Position numbers and translations under genes: made by a program
Assembly (NCBI RefSeq): GCF_028551255.1
Contig: NZ_CP117029.1
Coordinates: 1,178,001-1,242,000, forward strand
DNA: 64,000 nucleotides
From: Vibrio tubiashii
Lineage (GTDB): Bacteria > Pseudomonadota > Gammaproteobacteria > Enterobacterales > Vibrionaceae
Direction: 5' to 3'
Shown: positions 49,990-59,000 of the stretch, one piece after another
Layout: the number at the start of each line of letters is the position of its first letter
Numbering within the stretch: position 1 is the stretch's first letter
The notes under the pieces: generated by a model
Told to the model about the DNA's origin: nothing
Databases searched by the model: none
What the model saw: only the letters and a program-made list of their open reading frames with translations

Positions 49990-50290
49990 AGGCGACCAAA
50001 AGTGTAAATGCGAACTATTATCAAATATATGCTAATGAGAATTATTTGCAATAAGTTTTTGTCAATTGTGGTTGCCATTTCAACCTGTGAAGTGAGTCCA
50101 ATTATTAATGAGCATCATGTTATTAGTGCTAAACTTAAGAGAGGGTTAGGTTTGATAACGATGATTGGTCATGGCTTATGACCAAATAATCTCTATCCAA
50201 CCGATGACAAATCATCAGAATTCGGTAAAATATCGGGTTTGTGAGTAATTGCCCCTTGTTGGGAAGAAATTTAGTCAGATAGGAAAAAAG
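49990..50290. promoter_or_regulatory. Divergent control region with Fur-like box and an inverted repeat
   Basis: GCTAATGAGAATTATTTGC (50031-50049) matches the 19-bp Fur consensus at 14 of 19 bases and sits in front of the leftward permease gene. On the rightward side, TTGGTCAT (50165-50172) and ATGACCAA (50178-50185) form a perfect 8-bp inverted repeat around GGCTT upstream of ppaC. No gene was found in the 301 bp. Confidence 0.65.
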
Positions 50291-51196
50291 ATGATTCTAG
50301 TTGTAGGTCACAAGAACCCTGATAGCGATAGTATCTGTAGTGCACTAGTAGCAACTGAGCTACTAACCGCTCGCGGCGTTGAAGCAATGCCAATTCGCCA
50401 AGGTGAAATTAACCGTGAAACTCAACACATTCTAGAAGTGGCTGGCGCAGAGGTTCCTGAGCTACGCACTTCAGTAGCGGGCGAGAAAATCTGGTTAGTA
50501 GACTACTCGGATCTAGCTCAGGCTCCAGATGATGTGGCTGACGCAGAAATCCTAGGTATCGTTGATCACCACCGCCTAGGTGACGTGATGACGGTAAACC
50601 CAATGGAAGCTTGGATCTGGCCTGTTGGCTGTACTAACACAGTACTGTTTAACATGTTTAAAATCGAAGGCCACGAAATCACGTCTAAGATCGCTAAGCT
50701 AATGATGTCAGCAATCCTATCTGACACAGTCGGTTTTGCTTCTCCTACTTGTACTCAAAAAGATAAAGATGCAGTTGAAGAACTAGCGAAAATCGCTGAC
50801 GTATGTGATGTAGATGCTTTCATTAAAGATCTACTTATCGCTAAAACAAACATCGAAGGCCTATCAGCGGCTGAACTTGTTGAAAAAGACCTGAAGGGTT
50901 ACCCATTCAATGGTCGTGATGTTGTTGTTGGTCAAGTTGAACTTGCAACTCTTGAGCAAGTTGACGGTATGATTGAAGCGCTAGAAGCTGACCTAGAAAG
51001 CCGCTGTGCTGAACAGGGTTTGGCGTTTGCAGCAGTCATGCTAACAGACATCACTACGGCTCAAACTCGTCTACTTTACAAAGGTGAGTGGGCTGAGAAA
51101 CTTGTTAAGCATGAGAAAGACGGCATGCTAATGATGGAAAATACGCTAAGTCGTAAGAAGCAAGGTTGGCCTTGGCTTCAAGCTGAACTAGCTTAA
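50291..51196 (+). CDS. ppaC: Manganese-dependent inorganic pyrophosphatase, family II
   Basis: A 301-residue DHH-superfamily enzyme that hydrolyses pyrophosphate, using Mn2+ or Co2+. The DHH motifs are GHKNPDSDS (residues 7-15), the D-x-S-D segment VDYSDL and GIVDHHRLGD. The C-terminal DHHA2 domain ends with SRKKQGWPWLQ, which contains the substrate-binding R-K-K-Q. Start set at the ATG at 50291, with AGGAAA upstream; the frame is open 42 nt earlier. Next to a possible manganese transporter, which is suggestive. Own terminator. Confidence 0.96.
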   Translation: MILVVGHKNPDSDSICSALVATELLTARGVEAMPIRQGEINRETQHILEVAGAEVPELRTSVAGEKIWLVDYSDLAQAPDDVADAEILGIVDHHRLGDVMTVNPMEAWIWPVGCTNTVLFNMFKIEGHEITSKIAKLMMSAILSDTVGFASPTCTQKDKDAVEELAKIADVCDVDAFIKDLLIAKTNIEGLSAAELVEKDLKGYPFNGRDVVVGQVELATLEQVDGMIEALEADLESRCAEQGLAFAAVMLTDITTAQTRLLYKGEWAEKLVKHEKDGMLMMENTLSRKKQGWPWLQAELA

Positions 51197-51220
51197 TTCT
51201 ATCTCTATAACGTATACCTT

Positions 51221-51250
51221 AACGCCCATGGTCACGCCATGGGCGTTTTC
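51221..51250 (+). terminator. Intrinsic terminator of ppaC
   Basis: AACGCCCATGG pairs with CCATGGGCGTT around a 5-nt loop, then TTTC. A good stem with a short T run, lying 18 bp before the next gene, so some read-through is likely. Confidence 0.85.
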
Positions 51251-51267
51251 TTTGCGAGGAAGTGAAT

Positions 51268-51642
51268 ATGTCGCTATCAAATGAGCAGCTAGAGACAGTA
51301 AATAAAATGCGCCCTGATGAGCGCTTTAACTACTGCATTAAAGAAATCGCCAAAAACCGTAAGGTTTGGATCCTTACGGATGAGCATGGTTGCGTCATGC
51401 TCAACACTGAAGACGAAGATTGTGTACCAGTGTGGCCTCATCAAGAATTTGCTGAGCAGTGGGCAACCGGAGACTGGGAACATTGTAAAGCAGAACCAAT
51501 CTCGACGGCGAAATGGTTTAGCCGTTGGACGCATGGTCTTGAAGATGACGAGCTATCTGTTGTTGTGTTCCCTAACGACAACGAAGAAGGTGTGGTGCTA
51601 TACCCAGACGAGTTTGAAGTTGAGCTGAAAAAGCGCGGCTAA
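51268..51642 (+). CDS. DUF2750 protein
   Basis: A 124-residue acidic cytoplasmic protein of the DUF2750 family. Features are RFNYCIKEIAKNRKVWIL, CVPVWPHQEFAEQW and the W-x-x-G core SRWTHGLEDDEL. Function unknown; the fold resembles small SufE/DUF-type adaptors only in size. The start ATG at 51268 has GAGGA 7 nt upstream, better placed than the in-frame GTG at 51262. Its terminator lies inside the convergent DUF2927 gene. Confidence 0.85.
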   Translation: MSLSNEQLETVNKMRPDERFNYCIKEIAKNRKVWILTDEHGCVMLNTEDEDCVPVWPHQEFAEQWATGDWEHCKAEPISTAKWFSRWTHGLEDDELSVVVFPNDNEEGVVLYPDEFEVELKKRG

Positions 51643-51650
51643 GGCAGACA

Positions 51651-52433
51651 CTAATAGCCTATTAGCTGAAACAGCTCCCCTTGCTTTGCGGTAGAGACGG
51701 CACGATTTAATGTGCCGTCTTTTTTGTATTTAGATAATAGCTTTCTAATAATAGGTGTGACTTGCTTTTGACTCATCCCAGGTTTGAGTTCCGGCTCGTA
51801 CAGTAGTTTCAACAGAACGACATCAAGAGGAGAGAGCAGATCTTCGGGAGTCTCATCATTAAAAATCGATGGAAAAGCACTCTCTGAGTCGTTCGGTAAG
51901 CCTAAGACTTGAGTGATCTCCTCAACGATGCAGGCAAGCAACTTGCCATGTTCTCTCGCTTGGTCGACAGGAATGATGATTGCAGCATGTGAGAGAGCAC
52001 CATTGCGACCGACTTGATAGCCTGCTTTGCAGATCGCGCCATATACGTTCGCAAGCGCTGGTTTACCGAGCTCTCGTTCTATATCTTCACGCCATTTGGA
52101 TTCTTTAGTAAACACCCAGACGATATTCGCCTGTTCACGTGAGTCCACTCTTTGAATTCGGTGTCCAGTTATCTGCTCCAAGTGACGTAAATGTGCATCA
52201 GTGAGCTCATCGTGAAGGGCTTTGTCCGGTACTTTGTGCTGAACCCATATCTTTATAGGCTCATTCCATTTGACTAATGGTTTGCTTCCTGACGAGTACT
52301 CATTGCGCAGCGCAACGTTGATAAAGGCCTTCTCGACAAATTGGGTATCGAGCCAAGTTTTTTGTGTAGTGTATGCTTGAGAGTGGAATGAAGTGGTAAG
52401 CACTATCATTCCAAGCATTGCTTTCCTTAGCAT
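51651..52433 (-). CDS. DUF2927 exported protein
   Basis: A 260-residue protein with a signal peptide (about 1-20, ending SQA). The DUF2927 pattern is IKIWVQHKVPD, then CIVEEITQVLGLPND, PSIFND and LSPLDVVLLKLLYEPELKPGM. The EEITQ helix followed by the ND loop resembles a degenerate metalloprotease site, but the HExxH motif is absent. It starts 8 nt after sapF and so is probably the last gene of the sap operon. Function unknown. Confidence 0.8.
   Translation of the reverse strand: MLRKAMLGMIVLTTSFHSQAYTTQKTWLDTQFVEKAFINVALRNEYSSGSKPLVKWNEPIKIWVQHKVPDKALHDELTDAHLRHLEQITGHRIQRVDSREQANIVWVFTKESKWREDIERELGKPALANVYGAICKAGYQVGRNGALSHAAIIIPVDQAREHGKLLACIVEEITQVLGLPNDSESAFPSIFNDETPEDLLSPLDVVLLKLLYEPELKPGMSQKQVTPIIRKLLSKYKKDGTLNRAVSTAKQGELFQLIGY
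51695..51726 (+). terminator. Intrinsic terminator inside the 3' end of the convergent DUF2927 gene
   Basis: AGACGGCAC pairs perfectly with GTGCCGTCT around an 8-nt loop, followed by TTTTTTG. It is 52 bp after the DUF2750 stop but lies within codons of the leftward DUF2927 gene, so one sequence encodes protein on one strand and terminates transcription on the other. Confidence 0.82.
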
Positions 52434-52441
52434 GAGTAGTC

Positions 52442-53227
52442 CTATTTAAAGCAGGTCGCCTTATTGAAATGACTTTCTACTAATCTTTGTGTCACAGGAT
52501 GAGTTGGGCAACTAAGCACTTCATGGGTTTCACCGCTCTCAACAAGTTCCCCTTCATGCATCACCATCACTTTATCGGTAATGTGTTTTACAATACCGAT
52601 ATGCTGTGACACATAAATAAAGGAAACCCCCATCTCTTCTTGGAGCTCAAGAAACAAGTTAATGATTTGCGAACGCATTGCCATATCCAATCCATTCAAA
52701 GCTTCATCAGCAACGATTACTGATGGCTGAAGGATGAGTGCACGGGCTAAACAAACACGCTGTTTTTGGCCAGTGGCGAGCATCTGAGGGTAGAAATAAG
52801 CGTGCTCTGGCAGCAATCCTACTCTGAGAAGGGTCTCTTTGACACGCTTTATGCGCGCCTCAGGCGGCATATTGGTGTTACGTTTGAGTGGCCCTTCTAA
52901 GATACGTCCAATCTGAATTCGAGGATTCAAAGATGTATTTGGATCTTGGAAAATCATGCGAATCAGCTTACAGCGAGTGGAGTAGTCTTTATGCTCCAAA
53001 AGCTCACCATTAACGCGAATTTCGCCTGAAGTGGGTTCTACTACCCCCGCCAACATGCGTGCTAATGTCGATTTACCTGAGCCGTTTTGACCGATAAAGC
53101 CAATGGTTTGTCCGGCTTCAAGGCTAAAGCTAAGCGGTTTGACGGCTTCTTGAACCTTCTTGCGAAACAGGCTTGAGCGAGTCACAAAAGTCTTCGATAG
53201 CTGGTTAACTTCTAATAGAGCACTCAT
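52442..53227 (-). CDS. sapF: Peptide ABC transporter ATP-binding protein SapF
   Basis: A 261-residue ABC ATPase. Walker A is GQNGSGKST; the signature motif is changed to ATGQKQR in place of LSGGQ, as is usual for SapF; Walker B is [12 protein letters not shown]. It pairs with SapD to drive the SapBC permease, implicated in antimicrobial peptide resistance and, in E. coli, putrescine export. Four-nt overlap with sapD. Confidence 0.93.
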   Translation of the reverse strand: MSALLEVNQLSKTFVTRSSLFRKKVQEAVKPLSFSLEAGQTIGFIGQNGSGKSTLARMLAGVVEPTSGEIRVNGELLEHKDYSTRCKLIRMIFQDPNTSLNPRIQIGRILEGPLKRNTNMPPEARIKRVKETLLRVGLLPEHAYFYPQMLATGQKQRVCLARALILQPSVIVADEALNGLDMAMRSQIINLFLELQEEMGVSFIYVSQHIGIVKHITDKVMVMHEGELVESGETHEVLSCPTHPVTQRLVESHFNKATCFK

Positions 53228-54222
53228 GCTTTTTTCTTATCCATGTTCAGTGGGAAGTGACATGCAAATTTGTGGTTTTTAATTCGACGTGTCATCGGTA
53301 TTTCAACACACTGGCGCTGTGCATATGGGCAGCGCGGACCAAGTCGGCAACCAATCGGCAAATGCTGTAGCGGTGGAATGGAGCCCGGTAGGGATTGCAG
53401 CTTCTCTTTATGCGGAATCCAATCATTGAAGTCGGGCATAGCTTTAAGCAGTGCAGCCGTATATGGGTGCTTAGGCTTGTCTAAGATCTTAGAAGTATCA
53501 GCAGACTCAACCGACTGACCGCAATACATAACCGTAATGCGGGTTGCCCACTGAGTAATGGTTGTTAGGTCATGGCCAATTAGCATGATCGACGTATTGT
53601 GTAGCTGATTCATTCGACTCAACAAACGCAGGATCTGTGATTGGGTAATCGGGTCTAAATCGTTGGTTGGCTCATCTGCGATCAATAGCTTTGGTTTGGC
53701 AGCGATCGCCATCGCGATCATGATCTTCTGACACTCACCATCAGTCAGCTCGTATGGGAAGCTATCCATGATCTGTTGGTGGTCTTTAATACCGACTTTA
53801 TGCAGCAGAGCGATGGCTTGTTTCTTACGCCACTTAAAACGTTCCCACCATTTACCTTCAAAAGAGCGAGAAGGAATCGCTTCAATAAGTTGTTTGCCTA
53901 CTTCTTCAGAAGGATCTAAACAGGTTGATGGCTCTTGGAAGATCATCGCAATGTCGCGGGCGATAACGCGTCGACGCTCTTTAGGAGTCAGCTGCAGTAA
54001 GTCGACATTTCCGAGCCTCATTCGGTCTGCGGTCACTTTCCAGTTGTCTTTACATACGCCAACGATGGCTTTAGCCACCAGACTTTTCCCTGAGCCTGAT
54101 TCACCCACCAAGCCGCGAATTTCACCTTCATTGATGGTCAGGCTCATTCGGTCAACGGCTTTCATCATCCCTTGAGGTGTTTCAATCTCGATTGTGAGAT
54201 GTCGAATATCTAATAACGGCAT
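53224..54222 (-). CDS. sapD: Peptide ABC transporter ATP-binding protein SapD
   Basis: A 332-residue ABC ATPase of the Opp/Dpp type. Walker A is GESGSGKS; the signature region is [10 protein letters not shown], again not LSGGQ; Walker B is [12 protein letters not shown]. The C-terminal oligopeptide-transporter extension holds a four-cysteine-type segment ([15 protein letters not shown]), probably an iron-sulfur or zinc site. E. coli SapD is also needed for Trk potassium uptake. It shares one base with the sapC stop and overlaps sapF by 4 nt. Confidence 0.95.
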   Translation of the reverse strand: MPLLDIRHLTIEIETPQGMMKAVDRMSLTINEGEIRGLVGESGSGKSLVAKAIVGVCKDNWKVTADRMRLGNVDLLQLTPKERRRVIARDIAMIFQEPSTCLDPSEEVGKQLIEAIPSRSFEGKWWERFKWRKKQAIALLHKVGIKDHQQIMDSFPYELTDGECQKIMIAMAIAAKPKLLIADEPTNDLDPITQSQILRLLSRMNQLHNTSIMLIGHDLTTITQWATRITVMYCGQSVESADTSKILDKPKHPYTAALLKAMPDFNDWIPHKEKLQSLPGSIPPLQHLPIGCRLGPRCPYAQRQCVEIPMTRRIKNHKFACHFPLNMDKKKA

Positions 54223-55109
54223 TATTCGATCCCCGCATTAAGCGCTTGGCGGATACCTTCACCAACAAGGTTGATGACAATAACAGTAAACATGATAGCG
54301 AGTCCGGGAAGGGTAACAGTCCAAGGCGCAAGGTAGATGAGTTCTACTGAATCACCGAGTATTGCTCCCCACTCAGTGCTTGGTGCTTGTGCTCCTAAAC
54401 CAAGAAAACCGAGCGCGGTGATATCCAAAATAGCGATAGACCATGCCAAGGTAATCTCGGTGGCAATGACGACAAGAATGTTGGGCAATATGGAATTCCA
54501 AAGTAGATAGAATTGGTTTGCCCCATCAAGACGTGCAGCCATGATGTAATCTTTTTCCACCTCGGTATGCACTGCGATATAAACCGAGCGGACGAATCTT
54601 GGAATTAAGGCTAAACAGATAGCCAGCAAAATATTGAATTCACCAAAGCCGAGGAAAGCGACAAAAATAATCGCGAGCAGCAATGATGGAATAGACATGA
54701 CGGTATCAAGTAAGTGGTTTAGGACACTAGATAGTAAGCCTTTGGTCATTCCCGCCAATACGCCGATGATACATCCAATCACTGTAGCGATAACAGTTAC
54801 CAGAAAAGCAGCACCAAAGGTAAGACGCGAGCCTTCAATTAAGCGTGAAAGAATATCTCTGCCGAGATCATCGGTTCCAAGGAAGTACTCAACCGTACCG
54901 GTTGGGTTCCATGATGGAGGTACGAGTAGCTCACCACTTTGCGCTTGTGGGTCATGAGGGGTAATCCAAGGTGAAACAAGCGTAATTAGGCATAGCAGTA
55001 GTAAACACCACAGGCCGAACATCGCAAGATTGTTGGCACGGAAACTACGCCAGAAACGTTCAAACTGGGTAGGGATACGCTCTTCTTGGTAAACATTATC
55101 GGTTAGCAT
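54222..55109 (-). CDS. sapC: Peptide ABC transporter permease SapC
   Basis: A 295-residue inner-membrane permease with one N-terminal and five core helices of the BPD-transport family. The EAA loop that contacts the ATPases is [40 protein letters not shown] is the DppC-type motif. It begins 14 nt inside the end of sapB. Confidence 0.95.
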   Translation of the reverse strand: MLTDNVYQEERIPTQFERFWRSFRANNLAMFGLWCLLLLCLITLVSPWITPHDPQAQSGELLVPPSWNPTGTVEYFLGTDDLGRDILSRLIEGSRLTFGAAFLVTVIATVIGCIIGVLAGMTKGLLSSVLNHLLDTVMSIPSLLLAIIFVAFLGFGEFNILLAICLALIPRFVRSVYIAVHTEVEKDYIMAARLDGANQFYLLWNSILPNILVVIATEITLAWSIAILDITALGFLGLGAQAPSTEWGAILGDSVELIYLAPWTVTLPGLAIMFTVIVINLVGEGIRQALNAGIE

Positions 55110-56058
55110 ACCACTCCTTCCTTACCAATGGATTGACCATGGCACCAATCAGATCAGACAAGATGTTAGCGGTTAGGACAAACGTCGCCACGACGATGAC
55201 CCCAGCTTGAATGGCAACGTAATCTTGATTTGAGAGGGCATCAAGTAACCAGCGGCCAATGCCCGGCCAGTTAAAGATAGATTCGGTAATAATGGCAAGT
55301 GTTAGCATGCTAGAAAGCTGCACACCGATTTTTGGAATAATCGGTGGAATAGCGTTGCGTAGCACATGCTCAGTGACGATTTCGTGCGTAGATAAACCTT
55401 TAATACGCGCAGCGCGGATATAGTTTTGTCCCATCACTTCAGCAACGGAAGCTCGCATCAAACCAATGACCTGAGTGGTTGGCGCAAGCGCGAGCACAAG
55501 GCAAGGTAGTATCAGGTGTTCCAACACACTTTGCAGTGCATGGGCGCGATATTCACCACTTGCAAAGAAGGCATCAATAATCGCAAATCCTGTTACGTGG
55601 TCAATTTGATAGAGTAAATCGTAGCGACCTGCGACAGGGAATACCTGAAAGTGCAGAGAAAATACCATGATCATCAAAAGTGCGACCCAAAACAGCGGTG
55701 CAGAATAGCCAGACATGGAAGTAAAGGAAATCACAGTATCGATCCACTTTCCTTGCTTCATTCCTGCTAGCGTTCCCACTGGAATGCCAACAAGCAGCGA
55801 AATCACAAAGGCGATAAAACACAGCTCTAGCGTCGCGGGAAAGACAATGCTGAGTTCGTCAATTATTGGAGTTCCTGACTTGGTGACGCCGAGGTTAAGC
55901 TGCATTAGCTCGCCAACGTAGAGCATCCAACCACTCCAGAAATCATGGATAGCCCACGGAGAGTTAGGTTCTAGCCTTAAAATACTGAAACCCACCATAG
56001 TGAGTATCAACAAGGTGATAATAAACAGGTTAAAGCGTCGAACAGAATACAACAGCAT
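55096..56058 (-). CDS. sapB: Peptide ABC transporter permease SapB
   Basis: A 320-residue DppB-type permease with six hydrophobic segments. The EAA loop is RAARIKGLSTHEIVTEHVLR, and the end has ESIFNWPGIGRWLL. It forms the membrane channel with SapC. Its ATG overlaps the sapA stop by one base, so translation is coupled. Confidence 0.95.
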   Translation of the reverse strand: MLLYSVRRFNLFIITLLILTMVGFSILRLEPNSPWAIHDFWSGWMLYVGELMQLNLGVTKSGTPIIDELSIVFPATLELCFIAFVISLLVGIPVGTLAGMKQGKWIDTVISFTSMSGYSAPLFWVALLMIMVFSLHFQVFPVAGRYDLLYQIDHVTGFAIIDAFFASGEYRAHALQSVLEHLILPCLVLALAPTTQVIGLMRASVAEVMGQNYIRAARIKGLSTHEIVTEHVLRNAIPPIIPKIGVQLSSMLTLAIITESIFNWPGIGRWLLDALSNQDYVAIQAGVIVVATFVLTANILSDLIGAMVNPLVRKEWYANR

Positions 56059-57677
56059 TACTTGAACCTCTCGACAGTATCAAACGGCTGCGCATTGAAT
56101 GGGCTAACCTTAAATCCTCTAAGTGAGGTGTGATGCGCTTGTAGCTGCATGCCATGATTTAGTGGGATCACAGGGAATTCTTCATTAAGTATGTTCTGTG
56201 CCTGTTTATAAAGGTTCTGCCTATAGCGAGGCTTATCGACTTCCAACGCAAGGTCGAGTAGAAAGTCGAAGTCAGGGTTACACCAACTTGAAACATTGAG
56301 GCCAGCGCGTTTTGACTCACAAGAGAGAAGCGGCCTTAAAAAGTTGTCAGGATCCCCGGTATTGGCGATCCAACCCGTCAAGTGGAGGTCAATGTTTGTA
56401 TTGTCATTGGGATTGCTGCGATCGTATCTATCATCTGTCATCAAATTGAGCTTAATCCCCACATCAGCTAAGTTTGCTTGAATCAACTCTGCCGTTTTTC
56501 TTGGGCTCGGGTTGTAAGCACGTGGCTCCAATGGAACCGACATTGTCAGCTCTAATCCTTTGCTATAACCCGCTTCACGTAACAGTGCGATAGCGTAGTT
56601 GCGATCATAGCGAATTTGTACCGAATCTTTTTGATAGGCCCACGAAGAAGGCGGCAAAACCGAATACGCCTGACTACCTGTGCCGTAGTAGACCGAATCC
56701 AAAATATTCTGACGGTTGATGGCATAGTTAAGCGCTTTACGCACGCGAGCATCATTAAGAGCAGGGTGAGAAGTGTTCACGGCAACGAAAGAGATGTTCA
56801 TGGCAGGCTTTGCGGTTAACTCAACATCTGATGTTTGCTCGATAATTGGTAATTGACTAGAGAGCGGTGCGTTGAGCACGTCACATTCACTGCGCAGTAG
56901 TTTTGCCAAAGTGCCTGTGCCGCGTTGAGATATGTCGAACACGACCTGTTCCATCTTTGGTCGGTCTTGCCAATATCGATTATTGCGTTTAAGACGGATG
57001 AGGTCATTGACTTGATATTCGGCTAGGTAGAATGGACCAGTGCCAACAGGGTGACTGTCGAGCATACTTTTCTCATCACTGAGCTCAAGTTGCCCTGCAT
57101 ACTCTTTTGAGTGGATAACCGCGTGACTGGTCGCAATGTTCGACAGAAAGCTATTGTCAGGTCGGTTAAGTGTAAACTTCACTCTGTGATTGGATAGCGC
57201 TGAAACGTCAACAACTAGGTTTTGAAAATCAATACCACTGAACCAAGGGTAAAGCCCGCTTCCAACATAGTGAAAAGGATTGGTAGTATCAATAATGCGT
57301 CTAAAACTAAACACCACATCTTCCGCGTTCATCGCTCTGGAAGGTGTAAACCAAGCGGTTGTTTGGAACTGGACACCTTTACGCAAATTAAAGATGTATT
57401 CCGTGCCTTCTTTATTGACAGACCATTTGGTCGCGAGGCTTGGCACTGGCTGATAAGTTTGGCTATCGAGGGTCAGCAAGGTATTAAACAGCTGAGGGCT
57501 GAGTGTTTCGGTTGTAATGCCACTATCGACTAATTGAGGGTTAAAAGTCGAAGGACCACCTTGACCACAATAGACAAAACCCTTCTGACGAATTTTGTCA
57601 TGGTCAATCTCTTCACCACAACCGGCTAATAGGCTGAGGCTGAACAAACCTAATGTAAACTGAATGAATGCTTTCAT
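56058..57677 (-). CDS. sapA: Peptide ABC transporter solute-binding lipoprotein SapA
   Basis: A 539-residue periplasmic binding protein of the SBP_bac_5 (OppA/DppA) family with lipobox LLAGC (Cys20), so it is anchored in the membrane here; E. coli SapA has a cleaved signal peptide. Motifs are the family strand WSVNKEGTEYIFNLRKGVQF, VGTGPFYL and RKALNYAINR. It binds peptides for the SapBCDF transporter. I chose the ATG at 57675-57677; the frame opens at a TTG 24 nt earlier. Neither has a strong ribosome site. Confidence 0.9.
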   Translation of the reverse strand: MKAFIQFTLGLFSLSLLAGCGEEIDHDKIRQKGFVYCGQGGPSTFNPQLVDSGITTETLSPQLFNTLLTLDSQTYQPVPSLATKWSVNKEGTEYIFNLRKGVQFQTTAWFTPSRAMNAEDVVFSFRRIIDTTNPFHYVGSGLYPWFSGIDFQNLVVDVSALSNHRVKFTLNRPDNSFLSNIATSHAVIHSKEYAGQLELSDEKSMLDSHPVGTGPFYLAEYQVNDLIRLKRNNRYWQDRPKMEQVVFDISQRGTGTLAKLLRSECDVLNAPLSSQLPIIEQTSDVELTAKPAMNISFVAVNTSHPALNDARVRKALNYAINRQNILDSVYYGTGSQAYSVLPPSSWAYQKDSVQIRYDRNYAIALLREAGYSKGLELTMSVPLEPRAYNPSPRKTAELIQANLADVGIKLNLMTDDRYDRSNPNDNTNIDLHLTGWIANTGDPDNFLRPLLSCESKRAGLNVSSWCNPDFDFLLDLALEVDKPRYRQNLYKQAQNILNEEFPVIPLNHGMQLQAHHTSLRGFKVSPFNAQPFDTVERFK

Positions 57678-57793
57678 AGAAAGAACAAGTGTCTGGGACA
57701 AAGCACAATGGAACTCACCATTATGCCTTAAGATCCTAATAATTTACCACTAAATACCCGCTGTAACCAAAGCAAAACCACAAAATTGGTGGG

Positions 57794-58786
57794 TTAACTG
57801 AGGTTCGTCAGGTCATACTTACGAACCATGCCTCGCAATTGGTGATAACTTAACCCAAGTAGTTCAGCCGCCTTCCTTTGATTAAACTGGCTTTGCTTTA
57901 ATGCTTCAGTAAGTATGAGTTGGTCCTGTTGTTCTTGCCACTGTTTATAGTCGATTGGGAATTGAAACTCAGGCGCTTCAGGGGCAGCTGTTGTTTCTTG
58001 CTCTGGGTGTATGCTCTGCCACGACGATTGGAAAGGGTCAAAGACGAGTTGCTCAATAGGGGCTTCTTGCATGCCGTGTTGGTAAACCGCTCTTTCAATC
58101 ACGTTTTTCAATTCGCGCACATTTCCTGGCCAATGATAGCTAAGCAAACTTTGTTCTGCTGGAGTCGAAAAGCCGACAAAGTACTCGAAGCCCAGCTCAC
58201 GGCACATCTTAATTGCGTAGTATTCGGCCAGTAATAGGATATCTTCTTGTCGTTCGCGAAGAGGCGGTAAATGGATAACATCAAATGCCAGCCTGTCGAG
58301 TAAATCGGCACGAAAAGCGCCTTCACTCGCCATTTGAGGCAAATCTGCATTGGTGGCACAGACGAGACGCACATTGGCATTCAAGAGCTGATGACCACCA
58401 ACACGCTCATATTGACCGTATTCGATCACTCGGAGAAGTTTTTCTTGCACTAGCAATGGTGCCGTGGCCAACTCATCTAAAAATAGGGTGCCATTTTCAG
58501 CGCGTTCAAATCGCCCCTTATGACGCCCCTTAGAGCCGGTGAATGAGCCTTGCTCATGACCAAAAAGCTCTGAATCAATCAAGCCTTCGCTGAGGGTAGA
58601 GCAGTTGAGTGAAATCAACGGCTGATCCCAACATTTTGATAAGTAGTGAAGTCGCTGAGCAATCAATTCTTTACCAGTTCCTCTTTCGCCAATGATCAAT
58701 ACTGGTCGCTCAATCGCGGCTAACTTAGATACCTTGTCTAGTACAGAAAGAAAGGCAGGGGATTCGCCAATAAGGTTTTGCTGCAT
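57794..58786 (-). CDS. pspF: Phage shock operon transcriptional activator PspF
   Basis: A 330-residue sigma-54 activator without a receiver domain. The AAA+ domain has Walker A GERGTGKE (33-40), Walker B TLFLDELA and the sigma-54-contact loop near 80-85, which reads GSFTGS and not GAFTGA. The C-terminal Fis-type helix-turn-helix is QRKAAELLGLSYHQLRGMV. PspA normally holds PspF inactive until the membrane is stressed. It is divergent from pspABC and upstream of sapA in the same direction. Confidence 0.93.
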   Translation of the reverse strand: MQQNLIGESPAFLSVLDKVSKLAAIERPVLIIGERGTGKELIAQRLHYLSKCWDQPLISLNCSTLSEGLIDSELFGHEQGSFTGSKGRHKGRFERAENGTLFLDELATAPLLVQEKLLRVIEYGQYERVGGHQLLNANVRLVCATNADLPQMASEGAFRADLLDRLAFDVIHLPPLRERQEDILLLAEYYAIKMCRELGFEYFVGFSTPAEQSLLSYHWPGNVRELKNVIERAVYQHGMQEAPIEQLVFDPFQSSWQSIHPEQETTAAPEAPEFQFPIDYKQWQEQQDQLILTEALKQSQFNQRKAAELLGLSYHQLRGMVRKYDLTNLS

Positions 58787-58892
58787 GATTGCTCCGTGGT
58801 GAAATTTACCAACTGTAGGTTAAATTCAACACAGGTTTAAAAGGATTGCAATGAGTTATTCCCTAACTATTTGATTTTTATGGGTTGAAAAG

Positions 58893-58908
58893 TTGGCACG
58901 CAACTTGG
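58893..58908 (+). promoter_or_regulatory. Sigma-54 promoter of pspABC
   Basis: TTGGCACGCAACTTGG carries the -24 element TGGCACG and the -12 element TTGG, close to the consensus TTGGCACG-N4-TTGC. The E. coli pspA promoter also departs at the C of the -12 box. It lies about 85 bp before the pspA start and is the expected target of PspF. Confidence 0.85.
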
Positions 58909-59000
58909 AGTATTAAGAATCAGTTACCGAGGTAAAACAAACACAGATTCGATGGTGATGCTTAGCATGACCTGATTGCAACAAAATAAGGAGCCTAGCT

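Noticed and set aside
57678..57701. Longer SapA start at TTG
   Set aside because: It would put eight extra residues before a normal lipoprotein signal peptide and uses a rare start codon without a better ribosome site.
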